From JBBCJT01 sp037190665 (GTDB lineage: Bacteria > Pseudomonadota > Alphaproteobacteria > Acetobacterales > Acetobacteraceae): a stretch of 17,494 bases of DNA. The translations under genes were made by a program, and so were the position numbers. The notes beneath the pieces were generated by a model. It had not been told where the DNA came from and searched no databases. It saw only the letters and a list, made by a program, of their open reading frames with translations. This document shows positions 16,154 to 17,494 of the stretch, piece by piece. The number at the start of each line of letters is the position of its first letter. Position 1 is the first letter of the stretch. The stretch is from NCBI GenBank assembly GCA_037190665.1, contig JBBCJT010000096.1, positions 1-17,494 on the forward strand, given 5' to 3'.

Positions 16154-17494
16154 TCAGCCGCCGGGGCGGACGTCGATGGCGGAGCTGCGCTCGTCCATCC
16201 GCGGCGTGTGCTGCAATCCCGGCTTCAGCGCCCACACGTTGATCACGTGCAGCAGCGGGATGATGGCGACGTCGTCCATGGCCACTTTCAGCGCCGCGCG
16301 CAGCTTCTCCTCGCGTGCGGCGTCGTCCACCGTGCGCACGGCATCGTCCACCATCGCGTCGAGCGCGGGGTTCGAGTAGCGGCCGACATTGGTGGCACCG
16401 CGTCGGCCGCCATCGCCGTAGGTGCCGATGGTGGTGGTGAGCGGGTAGCTCGCCTCCCCGGTCACCGAAGCGCCGCCGGCGAGCCGCACGCCGAACTCCT
16501 GCCGTGCCGAGCGGCCGGAGAAGCTGGCCCACGGCATCGCCTCGACCTGGGTCTGGATGCCGATGCGCGTCCACATCTGCGCCACCGCCTGCGTCACCTT
16601 GGCGTCGTTCGGGTAACGGTCGTTCGGGCTGTGCGCCACGACGCGGAAGCCCTGCGGGAAGCCGGCCTCTGCCAGTAGCTGCTTGGCGCCCTCCGGATCG
16701 AAGGTGGGCACGGGGATTTGCGGGTTGTAGGAGAACACGCCCGCCGGCAGGAACTGGCCGGCCGGTGCCGCCGCCCCCTCCATCACCCATTCGGCGATCG
16801 CCTCGCGATTGATCGCGATCGACAGCGCGCGGCGCACGCGCACGTCCCTGAACGGGTTGCGCGGGATCGGCTTGCCCTGCCTGTCGGTCACGAACGGCAC
16901 CTCGCCGTCGCGCGAGTGATCCACCTGCATGTAGAGCAGGCGGAAGCCAGGGATACGGCTCAGCGCCACGCGCCGGTCGCCTTGCAGCTTCGCGAGGTCG
17001 GTCCCGGGCACCTGGTCGATCATGTCCACGTCGCCGGCGAGTACGGCGGCGACGCGGGCGGCATCGTTGGGGATGAAGCGGAACGTCACCTGTTCCCAGG
17101 CGGGCGTGCCGCCCCAGTGCCCGGCGAAGCGCGCCATCTCCACCCGGTCGCCGCTGGCGTAGCGGGCCAGCCGGTAGGGGCCGGTGCCGACCATGGCCTT
17201 GCCGCTGTTGTAATCGTCCGTCGCCGCGCCCTCGCCGGCATGGCGCGAGACGATGAAGATCGAACCCAGTTCGTTCGGCAACAGCGGATGCGCCGCCGCC
17301 GTGTGCAGCCGCACTGTCAGCGCATCCACCACCTCCACCCGCGTGATGGCGCGCACCATCGGCGCGAAGCTGCCCGGGCTGTTCGGCACGTTGGGCACGC
17401 GCGCGATGGAGAAGGCGACATCCTCGGCGGTGAAGTCGCGCCCGTCGTGCCACTTCACGCCCGGCCGCAGCCTGAACTCCCACACCGTGTCCGA
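16154..17494 (-). CDS. ABC transporter substrate-binding protein, peptide/nickel family (partial)
   Basis: 446 residues are visible; the gene runs off the right edge, so the signal peptide and roughly 80-90 N-terminal residues are missing (full-length relatives are near 530). It is an extracytoplasmic solute-binding protein of the SBP_bac_5 (DppA/OppA) family, which delivers peptides, opines, sugars or nickel to an ABC importer. Seen: WEFRLRPGVKWHDGRDFTAEDVAFSI (the family hallmark near the visible start), GTGPYRLARYASGDRVEM, MIDQVPGTDLAKLQ, NPFRDVRVRRALSIAINREAI, and AKQLLAEAGFPQGFRV. The permease and ATPase genes are not in the window. The ligand cannot be told. It converges on the GntR gene with a three-base gap. 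Confidence 0.93.
   Translation of the reverse strand, partial: SDTVWEFRLRPGVKWHDGRDFTAEDVAFSIARVPNVPNSPGSFAPMVRAITRVEVVDALTVRLHTAAAHPLLPNELGSIFIVSRHAGEGAATDDYNSGKAMVGTGPYRLARYASGDRVEMARFAGHWGGTPAWEQVTFRFIPNDAARVAAVLAGDVDMIDQVPGTDLAKLQGDRRVALSRIPGFRLLYMQVDHSRDGEVPFVTDRQGKPIPRNPFRDVRVRRALSIAINREAIAEWVMEGAAAPAGQFLPAGVFSYNPQIPVPTFDPEGAKQLLAEAGFPQGFRVVAHSPNDRYPNDAKVTQAVAQMWTRIGIQTQVEAMPWASFSGRSARQEFGVRLAGGASVTGEASYPLTTTIGTYGDGGRRGATNVGRYSNPALDAMVDDAVRTVDDAAREEKLRAALKVAMDDVAIIPLLHVINVWALKPGLQHTPRMDERSSAIDVRPGG

Overview
The window is a GC-rich (roughly 70%) bacterial chromosome segment that reads as an alphaproteobacterium, most likely Acetobacteraceae (Roseomonas-like). This is an inference from three things seen here. 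The pyruvate dehydrogenase E1-beta subunit carries its own N-terminal lipoyl domain, an alphaproteobacterial hallmark. The gene series eno - ftsB - pdhA - pdhB - pdhC - lpd - lipA - coq10 is a familiar alphaproteobacterial neighbourhood. Codon third positions are strongly GC-biased throughout. No rRNA, tRNA, CRISPR array, insertion sequence, integrase or phage gene was found.

Left part (1-4746): an exported beta-rich protein of unknown role, a small two-helix membrane protein, enolase with a clear intrinsic terminator, a possible small basic protein, a secreted Pro/Tyr-repeat protein on the minus strand, the divisome protein FtsB, and a minus-strand MFS efflux-type transporter whose 3' end overlaps ftsB.

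Centre (4747-12081): a plus-strand pyruvate dehydrogenase operon. PdhA and PdhB form E1, PdhC is E2, Lpd is E3, LipA makes the lipoyl cofactor carried by PdhB and PdhC, and a Coq10/RatA-type START protein closes the run. A GNAT acetyltransferase resembling spermidine/spermine acetyltransferases sits inside the operon, overlapping the pdhC stop codon by four bases. Two inverted repeats lie in the divergent MFS/pdhA intergenic region.

Right part (12082-17494): catabolic and accessory genes. A TcuA-like FAD dehydrogenase is followed tail-to-tail by a minus-strand membrane-anchored protein with a proline-rich linker. Next come a fumarylacetoacetate/fumarylpyruvate hydrolase family enzyme and a divergent FadR-type GntR regulator, with a palindrome between them that could be the regulator's operator. 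Last is an ABC peptide/solute-binding protein that runs off the right edge.

Most of the window is ordinary core metabolism, and I see no convincing new multi-gene system. The points most worth checking are the GEG (rather than GDG) thiamine-pyrophosphate motif in PdhA, the acetyltransferase built into the PDH operon, the paired inverted repeats in two divergent intergenic regions, the duplicated lipoyl-domain DNA, and the two uncharacterised envelope proteins.
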